A stretch of 64,000 nt of DNA from Paraperibacillus marinus (GTDB lineage: Bacteria > Bacillota > Bacilli > Bacillales > DSM-1321). The stretch spans positions 1,612,001-1,676,000 of the forward strand of contig NZ_CP143542.1 in NCBI RefSeq assembly GCF_046237605.1. Direction: 5' to 3'. The stretch's first letter is position 1, and every line of letters starts with the position of its first letter. The translations under genes and the position numbers were made by a program. Below, piece by piece: positions 51,162 to 59,293 of this stretch. A model generated the notes under the pieces. That model ran no database searches. It was not told where the DNA came from and saw only the letters and a list, made by a program, of their open reading frames with translations.

Positions 51162-51343
51162 GCTGGTCACCCCCTTTTTTCCATACTATTTCTTATTCAA
51201 TCAGTTATATACACCATACCATAAGTTAATCAAATTTTTAGAAATATCAGTTGATTTTTTACTTTGCCATGTTATAATTTACAGATTATCTATCCTATAT
51301 TGATTTAAAGCAATAAAAACACAGACGAAAAGAGGAGAAAACA

Positions 51344-52612
51344 ATGAACCAGACAGCTGAAACGAGGAGAACGCTCAATGTGGAAGACATCCTGATCGCT
51401 CACCGGAATCTTAAAGACATTGTCTCCCATACCCCCCTGCAGCGTAACGAACGCCTTTCCGAAAAATACGGCTGTCAGGTCTACCTTAAAAGGGAGGATC
51501 TCCAGCTTATTCGTTCCTTCAAGCTGCGCGGTGCCTTTTACCATATGAAATCACTGAAGGCCGGACAAGTCGAGAATGGGGTGGTCTGTGCCAGTGCCGG
51601 CAACCATGCGCAGGGCGTAGCATTTGCCTGCAGGGAACTTGGAATAAACGGAAAAATCTTCATGCCGGCCACCACTCCGCGGCAGAAGGTCAACCAGGTG
51701 AATATGTTCGGAAGAGATGCAATTGAAATTATTTTAACTGGTGATACATTTGACGATGCATTCGAAGAGGCCGTAAGATGTGCGGAAAAAGAAAACAGGA
51801 GTTTTATCCACCCCTTTGATGATGAGATGGTCATTGCAGGCCAGGGGACAGTCGCTGTAGAGATCATGAATGATTGTGAAGACGACATCGACTATCTCTT
51901 TGCGGGCATTGGCGGAGGAGGGCTCATTTCCGGTGTTGGAACCTACATAAAAAGTATTTCCCCGGATGTAAAATGTATCGGTGTGGAACCCGCGGGGGCC
52001 GCTTCCATGAAAGCTGCGATGGAGGAGGGAGGCCCAGTGGCCCTGCCGCATATAAGCAAATTTGTAGATGGTGCTGCTGTGAAATGTGTAGGCCATAATA
52101 CATATGAAATTGCAAAAGGGGTCGTGGATGATATTGCAGCAGTTCCTGAAGGAAAGGTATGTTCCGCCATACTTGAACTTTATAATGAGCATGCCATTGT
52201 TGCCGAGCCGGCTGGCGCCCTTTCTGTTGCCGCACTCGATCTATACAAAGAGCAGATAAAAGGGAAGACGGTCGTATGCATCATTAGCGGCGGCAACAAT
52301 GATATTGACCGCATGCAGGAAATCAAAGAACGCTCCCTCCTTTATGATGGCCTGCTGCATTATTTTATCGTGAATTTCCCGCAAAGGGCTGGTGCATTGA
52401 GAGAATTTCTTGATGAAGTCCTTGGAGCTGATGATGATATTACCCGGTTTGAGTATACGAAGAAAAACAATAAAGAGAGCGGTCCAGCCCTTGTAGGGAT
52501 TGAACTGAAGAAAAAGGAAGACTACCCTGGTCTCGTAGAGCGGATGGAAAAGAAAGCATTCCCTTTTACGGAAGTGAATAAAGACAGCAATCTATTTAAC
52601 TTGCTGATTTAG
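51344..52612 (+). CDS. ilvA: threonine dehydratase, biosynthetic
   Basis: The 422-residue PLP enzyme converts threonine to 2-oxobutanoate, the first step to isoleucine. The PLP lysine is K60 in SFKLRGA, the phosphate loop is GIGGGGLI and SGGNND is near the end of the catalytic domain. A single C-terminal ACT-like domain (about residues 340-422, FIVNFPQRAGALREFL) gives allosteric control. It has a gaggaga ribosome site. No T-box leader is present in the 170 bp upstream. Confidence 0.96.
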   Translation: MNQTAETRRTLNVEDILIAHRNLKDIVSHTPLQRNERLSEKYGCQVYLKREDLQLIRSFKLRGAFYHMKSLKAGQVENGVVCASAGNHAQGVAFACRELGINGKIFMPATTPRQKVNQVNMFGRDAIEIILTGDTFDDAFEEAVRCAEKENRSFIHPFDDEMVIAGQGTVAVEIMNDCEDDIDYLFAGIGGGGLISGVGTYIKSISPDVKCIGVEPAGAASMKAAMEEGGPVALPHISKFVDGAAVKCVGHNTYEIAKGVVDDIAAVPEGKVCSAILELYNEHAIVAEPAGALSVAALDLYKEQIKGKTVVCIISGGNNDIDRMQEIKERSLLYDGLLHYFIVNFPQRAGALREFLDEVLGADDDITRFEYTKKNNKESGPALVGIELKKKEDYPGLVERMEKKAFPFTEVNKDSNLFNLLI

Positions 52613-52718
52613 ATTGAAATACAAATAGAGTTTCAGTTACAATGAAGGAAGCAGGAAGATTTTTCGATACGTCTTTCCATCTTTGGCAAATGACAGTATA
52701 AGTAAAGGGGATGTTTCC

Positions 52719-52910
52719 GTGTTATCAAATATAGGGGTTCCAGGATTAATCCTGATCGTAACGCTCGCTCTCATCATATTCGGGCCAAAAAAGCTGCCTG
52801 AAATTGGACGTGCTTTCGGTGATACGCTGAGAGAATTCAAGAAGTCGGCACGCGATCTTTCCAATGATGTGGTTGATGAAGTGAAAGAAGAGCCTAAGCC
52901 CGGGAAATAA
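52719..52910 (+). CDS. tatA: twin-arginine translocase subunit TatA
   Basis: The 63-residue protein has one membrane helix (GVPGLILIVTLALII), the hinge FGPKKLPEIG and an amphipathic helix, as in TatA of Bacillus (TatAy type). It forms the pore part of the Tat system that exports folded proteins. The start is GTG at 52719 with an aaagggg site nine bases upstream; the frame from 52683 is a 5' extension. tatC follows in the same direction. Confidence 0.95.
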   Translation: MLSNIGVPGLILIVTLALIIFGPKKLPEIGRAFGDTLREFKKSARDLSNDVVDEVKEEPKPGK

Positions 52911-53013
52911 TAAGGTGCTAAAAGTGTGTATATGAAAAGAAGGCGGGTGTGAGATCAGGCTATCTTGCACCTTTTTTAGTGTGATTACATATAGCCGGCT
53001 TCAATAGAAAGGC

Positions 53014-53772
53014 GTGACGATTACCATGCAGGATAAGGAACAGCACCTGACAGAACATTTAGGAGAACTGCGGAAGAGGATCATCATCTCAGCCGTTTCA
53101 TTTTTACTATTTTTCATTGTGGCTTTTATATACGTAAAGGATATCTATAAATGGTTTGTAAGGGATATAGATTTTAAATTAGTGGTCCTAGGGCCAAGCG
53201 ATATGATATGGATTTATATGTCCCTGGCAGGAGTGGCTGCCCTGACGGCTGCCATCCCTATGCTGGCACTTCAGATATGGCTGTTTGTTAAGCCTGCCCT
53301 CACTCCAAGAGAACAGAGGATCACCTTGAATTACATTCCGGCACTCTTTGTTTTATTTCTGGCCGGACTTTGTTTTGGTTATTTTGTCATATTCCCAACC
53401 GTGCTTGATTTTCTAATGAGCTTAACCGGTGATTTGGTGGTTGAAAGCTATACAGCGGATAAATATTTCAAATTCCTTCTTCACATGACGCTTCCATTCG
53501 GGATTCTGTTTGAGCTTCCAGTTGTTATCATGTTTTTGACTTCGATTGGAATCATTAACCCGTTTGTCCTTTCGAAAATCAGAAAATATGCTTATTTTGT
53601 ACTTATAATCGTTGCAATTTCCATAACTCCTCCGGAAGTGACCTCAGATATCATTGTGGCCATTCCTTTGCTGCTCCTCTATGAGCTGAGCATCACGCTG
53701 TCAAAAGTGGTGTATAAAAGGAAACTGAAAAAGCAGGGGGACGCGGGGCTGGAAGAGACATTACCTGAATGA
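53014..53772 (+). CDS. tatC: twin-arginine translocase subunit TatC
   Basis: The 252-residue protein has six membrane helices and the TatC landmarks HLGELRKRIIIS near the start, FVKPALTPREQR and the conserved FELPVVIMFLTSIGI. It is the receptor for twin-arginine signal peptides. Together with tatA it forms a minimal TatAC system of the Gram-positive type. The GTG at 53014 is used; the ATG at 53026 is also possible and neither has ideal spacing. No Tat substrate gene is adjacent. Confidence 0.96.
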   Translation: MTITMQDKEQHLTEHLGELRKRIIISAVSFLLFFIVAFIYVKDIYKWFVRDIDFKLVVLGPSDMIWIYMSLAGVAALTAAIPMLALQIWLFVKPALTPREQRITLNYIPALFVLFLAGLCFGYFVIFPTVLDFLMSLTGDLVVESYTADKYFKFLLHMTLPFGILFELPVVIMFLTSIGIINPFVLSKIRKYAYFVLIIVAISITPPEVTSDIIVAIPLLLLYELSITLSKVVYKRKLKKQGDAGLEETLPE

Positions 53773-53876
53773 GCTTATACATGATAAATTAAATATTTTT
53801 TGGCAGGATATGACATGAAAAGCACCCCGATTTCGTGTATAATATGGTTAAACGGTGAAAAAAGAGGATTGATACT

Positions 53877-54125
53877 TTGCTATTTAAAAGCCTGGAGTTC
53901 AAAAATGACAATGGGCAGAAGGTAAAAATTACTGAGATTCCAGTATTGGAGGAAGATAGCACCTTTCATTTCATGATATCAACACGCTTGGAGCGCTTCA
54001 TTAAAACCGTTTATACCGAAAGCAGGGCGGCAAGTTATTCGTTCAGGGAGCACCTGAAAAAAGAATTAAAATGGCCTGTTTATCAAAAGTTATTCAAAAA
54101 ACATGAATTAAAAAATAATGCCTGA
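53877..54125 (+). CDS. ypmT: DUF2535-type protein YpmT
   Basis: The 82-residue protein starts LLFKSLEFKNDNGQKVKITEIPVLEEDS and ends in KHELKNNA, which fits the small DUF2535 (YpmT) family of Bacillus. It is soluble and of unknown role. The start is TTG with an agagga site about nine bases upstream. In B. subtilis ypmT is close to ypmQ-ypmS; here a degV gene and a PCYCGC gene lie between. Confidence 0.8.
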   Translation: MLFKSLEFKNDNGQKVKITEIPVLEEDSTFHFMISTRLERFIKTVYTESRAASYSFREHLKKELKWPVYQKLFKKHELKNNA

Positions 54126-54154
54126 GAGAGCCCTTCGCCGGCTCTCTTTTTTTT
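54125..54154 (+). terminator. terminator of ypmT
   Basis: agagagcc and ggctctct form the stem around a seven-base loop, followed by eight T. Confidence 0.9.
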
Positions 54155-54263
54155 GCGGGGAATTCCTTTAAAGAAAGGCTTATCCATGTTATATAGGTTT
54201 TAATACTCTGTTTGTAAAGGTATAATAATAGAGAATTGTAAATGATCAGGATGTGAATGTTAA

Positions 54264-55106
54264 ATGAGTCAAATCAAAATTGTGACAGATTCAACCTCAG
54301 ACCTCCCGGCGGAGGTATTAAAAAAGTACAATATTGAAGTGGTACCGCTGACTATCTCGATAGACGGCGAGTCCTATGTAGATGGTGTCGACATAACACC
54401 TGAAGTATTTCTTGATAAAATGGCAAATTCCAGGGAACTGCCGAAAAGCTCACAGCCACCCGCAGGAGCATTTCTTGAAGCGTATAAAAAAATCGGGGCA
54501 GATGGAAGCCGCATTTTATCCATACATATGACGGCAGGACTCAGCGGCACAGTCAGGTCCGCTGAAAGCGCAGCGGGAATGGCTGAAGAAGATGTAACTG
54601 TCTGGGATTCGAATTACATATCGAGAGGTCTCGGTTTTCAAGTGGTTGAGGCTGCACAAATGGCTGAGCAGGGAAAATCGATGGAGGAAATTCTCGAACG
54701 GCTTGAATACATACGGAAACATACCCGCCTCTATATTATGGTGGATACCCTTGACAATCTTGTCAAAGGCGGAAGGGTCGGAAAAGTCAATGCCTTCCTG
54801 GGTTCATTGCTCAACATCAAGCCTATCGCCCTGCTTGAGGAAGGGGTGCTCCAGCCTCTTGCCAAAGCAAGGAGCGGGTCACAAGTCGTCAAGTTTTTGA
54901 CCAGACAATTTACGGAGGATTTCAATTCCGGACATATAAAAGGGGTGGGAGTCGCCCATGCCAGGGGAGAAGAGATTGCCCTGAAGGTGATTGACTCTAT
55001 TTCCAGGGCAACTGGAATCAAGGATGTTTCCCTTTGTTTTACAACCCCTATTGTGAGTACACATACAGGTGCAGGTGCTTTTGCCCTTATGTATTATTTT
55101 GATTGA
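54264..55106 (+). CDS. DegV-family fatty-acid-binding protein (second copy)
   Basis: The 280-residue protein carries KIVTDSTSDLPAEVLKKYNIEVVPL, KSSQPPAGAF and MTAGLSGTVRSAESAA, and ends in VSTHTGAGAFALMYYFD, all typical of DegV/FakB. It binds fatty acids for phosphorylation by FakA. The ribosome site is weak (ggatgtgaa). It shares the fold but little detailed sequence with the copy at 38864, so the two probably prefer different fatty acids, as FakB1 and FakB2 do. Confidence 0.92.
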   Translation: MSQIKIVTDSTSDLPAEVLKKYNIEVVPLTISIDGESYVDGVDITPEVFLDKMANSRELPKSSQPPAGAFLEAYKKIGADGSRILSIHMTAGLSGTVRSAESAAGMAEEDVTVWDSNYISRGLGFQVVEAAQMAEQGKSMEEILERLEYIRKHTRLYIMVDTLDNLVKGGRVGKVNAFLGSLLNIKPIALLEEGVLQPLAKARSGSQVVKFLTRQFTEDFNSGHIKGVGVAHARGEEIALKVIDSISRATGIKDVSLCFTTPIVSTHTGAGAFALMYYFD

Positions 55107-55135
55107 AAACAGGGCTGGCTTCAGACGGCTGCCTT

Positions 55136-55636
55136 TTAGGGCAGCGGAGTCGGAGTCGGCTTTTTATATCCTTTTTTATAGCGTTCATCTATGATCTTTC
55201 TGACTTCTTTTATGGTTTTTCCTTCTTTGAAGTTCATAATGGCGGTATGTGCCGTATCAAGGCAGATTCCGCAATTTGCTGCATGTTCATCCCATAGGAT
55301 GCGGCCGTTTGGCAGTTCCTTGGCGATAAAGCATTGATAGGTATCCATGTGTCCGGCAGATTCATAACAGCCGCAATAGCAGGGGATATAGCTCAATAGT
55401 TTTTTGTGGCGAGCCGCTTCCTCATAAATTTTTTTGATATGGGGAGCTTTTCCATTGAGAAATTCAGGAAGAACATCTCTTGATTGTGTTTCCTCCTTCA
55501 AATCGCCTCCCCTATTGCTGTGGTGAAAATGACAGTGATTAACTTGGCCGGGCGGGTTGTAAGCCTGTGCGGTGGTGCCATACAAGACGCACGCTAGCGT
55601 GCATGCGGTAACGAAAGCTGAAGTTCTTTTGATCAT
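55136..55636 (-). CDS. PCYCGC-motif secreted protein
   Basis: The 166-residue protein has a signal peptide (AFVTACTLACVLYGTTAQA) and the family motif PCYCGCYESAGH, followed by further cysteines in YQCF and ANCGICLD. This is the PCYCGC family of extracellular proteins, of unknown function but with a metal- or disulfide-binding look. It is transcribed divergently from the copper chaperone ypmQ, 155 bp away, which suggests a shared role in copper or cytochrome oxidase assembly. Confidence 0.88.
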   Translation of the reverse strand: MIKRTSAFVTACTLACVLYGTTAQAYNPPGQVNHCHFHHSNRGGDLKEETQSRDVLPEFLNGKAPHIKKIYEEAARHKKLLSYIPCYCGCYESAGHMDTYQCFIAKELPNGRILWDEHAANCGICLDTAHTAIMNFKEGKTIKEVRKIIDERYKKGYKKPTPTPLP

Positions 55637-55791
55637 TTTAATAATCCTTTCCTGCTGTTTTTATTAGCTTTATAAATATCTTGCTGAAATATTCAGTGGA
55701 CAGACATTCTAGAGAACCGGGATAAGTATAGTTAGGATGCCGATCTTTTGTTAAAATAATAGGAGAAACAGACAAATGAGGATGAGCTTGA

Positions 55792-56379
55792 ATGAAGAAA
55801 TGGAATAAAGCAGTAATGGCATGCCTTGTTATTGTGCTGCTGGCTTCCTGTTCAAAGAGCAGGATTCCCGGGGAACTGGATTACCCGGTGAGGGCATTTA
55901 AGGCGGTCAGCCAGGACGGGGAACCTTTCACTGAAAAGGAATTGAATGGAAAAATCTGGGTGGCGGATTTCATATTTACTAACTGCACGACGGTTTGTCC
56001 TCCCATGACAGCAAATATGTCAAAGCTCCAGCAGGAGTTAAAAAAAGAAAAGCTGGATGAAGACGTACACCTCGTCTCTTTCAGCATTGATCCCGGTGCA
56101 GATAATCCAGGTGCCTTGAAAACATACGGAAGTAAGTTCGGGGCGGACTACCGAAATTGGAGCTTTCTCACAGGATACTCGCAAAGCTTCATTGAAAAAT
56201 TTTCAGCTGACAGCTTTCATATGCTGGTTAAAAAGCCAGCGGGCGGAGATCAAGTGATCCATGGCACAGAATTTGCCCTCGTAAGCCAGGAAGGGGAAGT
56301 TGTAAAAACCTATAAGGGAAATGTAGACTTTCCGCTTGATGACATTATGGAGCATATCAAGATACTTAAAGAGTCATAA
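55792..56379 (+). CDS. ypmQ: SCO1-family copper chaperone YpmQ
   Basis: The 195-residue lipoprotein has a lipobox ending at C20 (LLASC). The Sco copper site is formed by C65 and C69 (TNCTTVCPP) and the His in VIHGTEFAL. It sits on the outer face of the membrane and delivers copper to the CuA site of cytochrome oxidase; BsSco is the B. subtilis homologue. A weak site (gatgagctt) precedes the start. The repeat copy B starts at the stop codon. Confidence 0.94.
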   Translation: MKKWNKAVMACLVIVLLASCSKSRIPGELDYPVRAFKAVSQDGEPFTEKELNGKIWVADFIFTNCTTVCPPMTANMSKLQQELKKEKLDEDVHLVSFSIDPGADNPGALKTYGSKFGADYRNWSFLTGYSQSFIEKFSADSFHMLVKKPAGGDQVIHGTEFALVSQEGEVVKTYKGNVDFPLDDIMEHIKILKES

Positions 56380-56570
56380 AACAAACATGGGTTTCTACCA
56401 GCAGCCCATGCATGGAATGGAACCTGGACAAGAGCAGGAACGAACAGAATAAGGCGGTGGAGAGGTGTAAGGCGCAGGCAGGAATGCAAGCTCGACAAAT
56501 TTTGTTCATAACTAGCTGCAGAAAGCCTTATGATACATGCAGCTCCGCCCTTTTTCTACAGAAAAAACAG
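56380..56570 (+). repeat. dispersed intergenic repeat, copy B
   Basis: This segment aligns with the reverse complement of 29313-29479. It starts directly after the ypmQ stop. It includes a frame from 56412 whose product shares LDKSR, SCRK, DT-SS-LF and the QKKQ region with the frame in copy A. No ribosome site precedes that frame in either copy. Confidence 0.75.
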
Positions 56571-56593
56571 GATGTTCGACTTCCTGTTTTTTG
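56562..56593 (+). terminator. terminator at the end of repeat copy B
   Basis: aaaaaacagga pairs with tcctgttttttg around a nine-base loop and gives a T-rich tail. It probably ends ypmQ transcription or a transcript of the repeat itself. Confidence 0.8.
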
Positions 56594-56677
56594 TTTTAAC
56601 CGGTCCCTTTTATAGGTTAAAAGGTTTGAATCTTTCTTCTCGTGTAATAATAAACATAATTAAAGGCGGGTGATCGG

Positions 56678-57499
56678 ATGATAAGGAAAATCGCCTATCT
56701 TATATTTTGTCTGCTGTTCTTGAGCTCCTGCAGTCTCGATGGACTCGGGAAAATTGAATTAAAAAAGCATCCTAAGGAACCTGGTCCATTCTCAGAAGAA
56801 CAAAAGAGGGATATACCCGCCGGCATTGGTGCCCAGGCAGGGAATTTAAACATAGTAACTGTAGGTGATTCCCTCACAAAGGGAGTCGGAGACAGCTTGA
56901 ATAAAGGAGGCTATCTCAATTACCTGAAGCTGCAGCTTGAAAATGAAGGCGGAATCCGCCCGAAGCTAGTCAACCTCGGGATCAAGGGACAGCGGACGGA
57001 TCAGCTCCTCGCATGCCTCGATAAGACCGGAACAAAAGAGGTTATGAAGGATGCGGATGTTATCATTATCACCATCGGCGGTAATGATGTCATGAAGGTA
57101 TTCAGGGAAAATATAACGAACCTCAATATCGATGACTTCAAAGAGGCGCAGGAGAAATACCGCACCAGCCTGCTGGCGATGCTCGCAAAAGTTAAATCGA
57201 TCAATGATTCAGCTGATGTGTATCTTGTGGGTCTATATAATCCCTTTTATAAATGGACCGCCGATGTAGATGAGCTGACCTGGATACTTGAGGATTGGAA
57301 TGAAACAGGGGAGTCTGCGGCAGCCCGATTTGACAGCACGTATTTCGTAAGGATAGATGATATATTTGCCATTCCGAGTGAGGAACTCCTGTTTCAGGAT
57401 GATTATTTTCATCCCAATAGTAAGGGCTATGAACAGATTGGAAATCGTATTTATGATTCCATGGAGAAACATACGTTAAAAAAGATGGTAGAGAACTAG
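56678..57499 (+). CDS. ypmR: SGNH-hydrolase lipoprotein YpmR
   Basis: The 273-residue protein has a lipoprotein signal (LIFCLLFLSSC). The SGNH blocks are VGDSLTKGVGDS (Ser), TIGGNDVMK (Gly, Asn) and DYFHPNSKGY (Asp, His). It is an extracellular esterase or lipase of unknown substrate. ypmS follows 20 bases later, as in B. subtilis. A second SGNH enzyme is encoded at 61946. Confidence 0.92.
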   Translation: MIRKIAYLIFCLLFLSSCSLDGLGKIELKKHPKEPGPFSEEQKRDIPAGIGAQAGNLNIVTVGDSLTKGVGDSLNKGGYLNYLKLQLENEGGIRPKLVNLGIKGQRTDQLLACLDKTGTKEVMKDADVIIITIGGNDVMKVFRENITNLNIDDFKEAQEKYRTSLLAMLAKVKSINDSADVYLVGLYNPFYKWTADVDELTWILEDWNETGESAAARFDSTYFVRIDDIFAIPSEELLFQDDYFHPNSKGYEQIGNRIYDSMEKHTLKKMVEN

Positions 57500-57519
57500 T
57501 AAAAAGGGATTGAGGAGCT

Positions 57520-58101
57520 ATGAGTACAGTGAAAAAGTGGAAGGTGCTGTTTTTTGCCCTCCTTGGCTTTAATGTGATTGTGCTGCTGGCATTAATCATC
57601 TTGGCCAATCTGCCTGCCAAAAGCATTAAAGGGCTCGATAGGTATCCTGAAAAGGAAAATGTGGGTTTCGATATCCATACCAATAAAGAAGATTTAAATA
57701 TCCTGATCAACAAATACTTACAAAAAGAGTTAAGCGGCGGTATTGATTATGAAGTGCTGCTGAAGGATGATGTTGAACTATATGGTGAAATGCCTGCCTT
57801 TGGCAAAAATCTTGAGATCAAGCTCGCCTTTGAACCTAAGGCACTAAAAAATGGAGATTTGCTCCTGAAGCAGAAATCTATTTCTGTTGGAAAGATGAAA
57901 TTGCCAGTTTCATACGTTCTCAATGTTATAAACTTTCGTTACAAGACTCCGGATTGGGTGATCATACAGCCTCAGGATGAAACGATTTATGTGTCTCTCC
58001 AGAATATGAAGCTGAAAAGCGGCTTTAAAGTCAGGGCACAAAGATTTGACCTTAAGGAAGATAAGATTTCATTCAGGCTTTCCTTCCCTGAAGATAAATA
58101 A
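57520..58101 (+). CDS. ypmS: DUF2140 protein YpmS
   Basis: The 193-residue protein has one N-terminal membrane helix (VLFFALLGFNVIVLLALIILANLP) and an extracytoplasmic domain with FDIHTNKEDLNILINKYLQKEL and IQPQDETIYVSLQNMKLKSGF, as in the DUF2140 family. The role is unknown, but it is conserved with YpmR. The start has a tgaggag site. It is closed by a bidirectional terminator. Confidence 0.9.
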   Translation: MSTVKKWKVLFFALLGFNVIVLLALIILANLPAKSIKGLDRYPEKENVGFDIHTNKEDLNILINKYLQKELSGGIDYEVLLKDDVELYGEMPAFGKNLEIKLAFEPKALKNGDLLLKQKSISVGKMKLPVSYVLNVINFRYKTPDWVIIQPQDETIYVSLQNMKLKSGFKVRAQRFDLKEDKISFRLSFPEDK

Positions 58102-58148
58102 AAAAGCGCTGGATCACAGGCTGCCGCCTGGAACCAGCGCTTTTTTTA
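58101..58148. terminator. bidirectional terminator of ypmS and the DUF4397 gene
   Basis: aaaaaagcgctgg pairs with ccagcgctttttt around an inner caggc/gcctg stem. A and T runs at both ends serve both converging genes. Confidence 0.9.
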
Positions 58149-58895
58149 AGGATTGACAATTTTGGCTTCCAGCTCAGGAGTTCCTTTGGCAAATCCCAAT
58201 GCAAGGATCGTGTATGGAATATTTGGATCAAGCCTTACGCCGGGCACAGCCAGCACCACATCGCTTGTTCCGGCCAGCCTTACCTCAAGGTCAAATGTCA
58301 TCGGGCTCAAAGTGATGTAATCGGTGAATTTTCTAAATGAAACATTGGGGAAGATAACATCTCCATTTTTTACTGCTATGTCAACAGGGGGGGCATCCGG
58401 CGATAGATGTGCAAACCTGACCTTCGTCTCTCCCCCCGGAAGCTGCAGGTTATCTACAGCAGTTAAAAGCTTCAGGTTTGGCGCAGCCCCAGCTGCTGTA
58501 AGGGTATAAAATTGTCCGCCCTCCACTGTGACTTTCCTGCTGATGACGGTCGATACCATCGTGCCGGCCGGGTAGATATCAATTTGATATTTGCCTGCCG
58601 GCAGGGGAAGGTAATCACTGGACTGCTTATATGGGACATTGCGAAGTGTCCTCATTCCATTAATATATATATCTACTTCCCCTGTATCGGGAGCAGCGTG
58701 GATGATCCTTACCCTGGCCGGTGTCTGGCGACGTTCAGCCTCCAAACGCTCATCCATAATAGCTCTTTCCAGATTGCTGATGTGCTTGCTGTAATAGTGG
58801 GCATGCAGTTCCGGGTTGGTATATTCATAATACTTGGCAAGCATGGCATATTTGGATGCCTTCTGGAAATAATCCTCTGAACTTCTTTTTTCCAA
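58146..58895 (-). CDS. DUF4397-domain protein without signal peptide
   Basis: The 249-residue protein has a helical N-terminus (about residues 1-58, EDYFQKASKYAMLAKYYEYTNPELHAHYYSKH region) and then two DUF4397-type beta units beginning at RVRIIHAAPDTGEVDIYING and KVRFAHLSPDAPPVDIAV. DUF4397 is usually extracellular, yet no signal peptide is present, so the protein may be spore-associated or otherwise released. The start is TTG with an aggggagaagg site. Function unknown. Confidence 0.85.
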   Translation of the reverse strand: MEKRSSEDYFQKASKYAMLAKYYEYTNPELHAHYYSKHISNLERAIMDERLEAERRQTPARVRIIHAAPDTGEVDIYINGMRTLRNVPYKQSSDYLPLPAGKYQIDIYPAGTMVSTVISRKVTVEGGQFYTLTAAGAAPNLKLLTAVDNLQLPGGETKVRFAHLSPDAPPVDIAVKNGDVIFPNVSFRKFTDYITLSPMTFDLEVRLAGTSDVVLAVPGVRLDPNIPYTILALGFAKGTPELEAKIVNP

Positions 58896-59053
58896 GACCT
58901 TCTCCCCTCTCTAAAAAAATGAAAAAACGTCTCCGTGTACTCACGTCAATAACTTATGCTGATTCTTCTGGGTGCGTGTCTAAAATTAGTATCTTTTTCC
59001 ACAAGTTCAGGATATAATGAGATATGTAAGTTATAAGAATAAGAAGGGGCGGG

Positions 59054-59143
59054 ATGTATAATGACAAATTCAATCAGCAAAAACAAATCGATTTTCTTGT
59101 TGTCTGGCAGCCCATGCCCATTTTGATTGATTTCCTTTTCTGA
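59054..59143 (+). CDS. possible 29-residue peptide upstream of the rsgA-like gene
   Basis: A short frame (MYNDKFNQQKQIDFLVVWQPMPILIDFLF) follows a G-rich site (aaggggcggg) that is rather close to the ATG. A taataat-like -10 (tataat at about 59015) lies upstream. The peptide is hydrophobic in its second half. The only support is frame, site and position. Confidence 0.3.
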   Translation: MYNDKFNQQKQIDFLVVWQPMPILIDFLF

Positions 59144-59203
59144 TAAATGATCAGCCATGGGCTCCATTGCCTATGGCTATTTTATTTATTCGGAGGGAAA
59201 AAA

Positions 59204-59293
59204 ATGAATACAATTTTAGATAGCATGCATGACGAAGCAAGGCAGGAGTTTAACGGATGGAAACCGGAAGCACAATTGCCGGCAGAGTCATAG
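59204..59293 (+). CDS. possible 29-residue leader peptide overlapping rsgA
   Basis: An ATG behind a strong cggaggg site opens a 29-residue frame (MNTILDSMHDEARQEFNGW...) that ends 37 bases inside the following GTPase gene, in another frame. Its own codons contain the gcaggag site of that gene. Translation of this frame could therefore influence initiation of the GTPase. Confidence 0.4.
   Translation: MNTILDSMHDEARQEFNGWKPEAQLPAES

Noticed and set aside
51171..51343. T-box leader before ilvA
   Set aside because: The upstream region is too short and lacks the conserved T-box sequence and a terminator-antiterminator pair.
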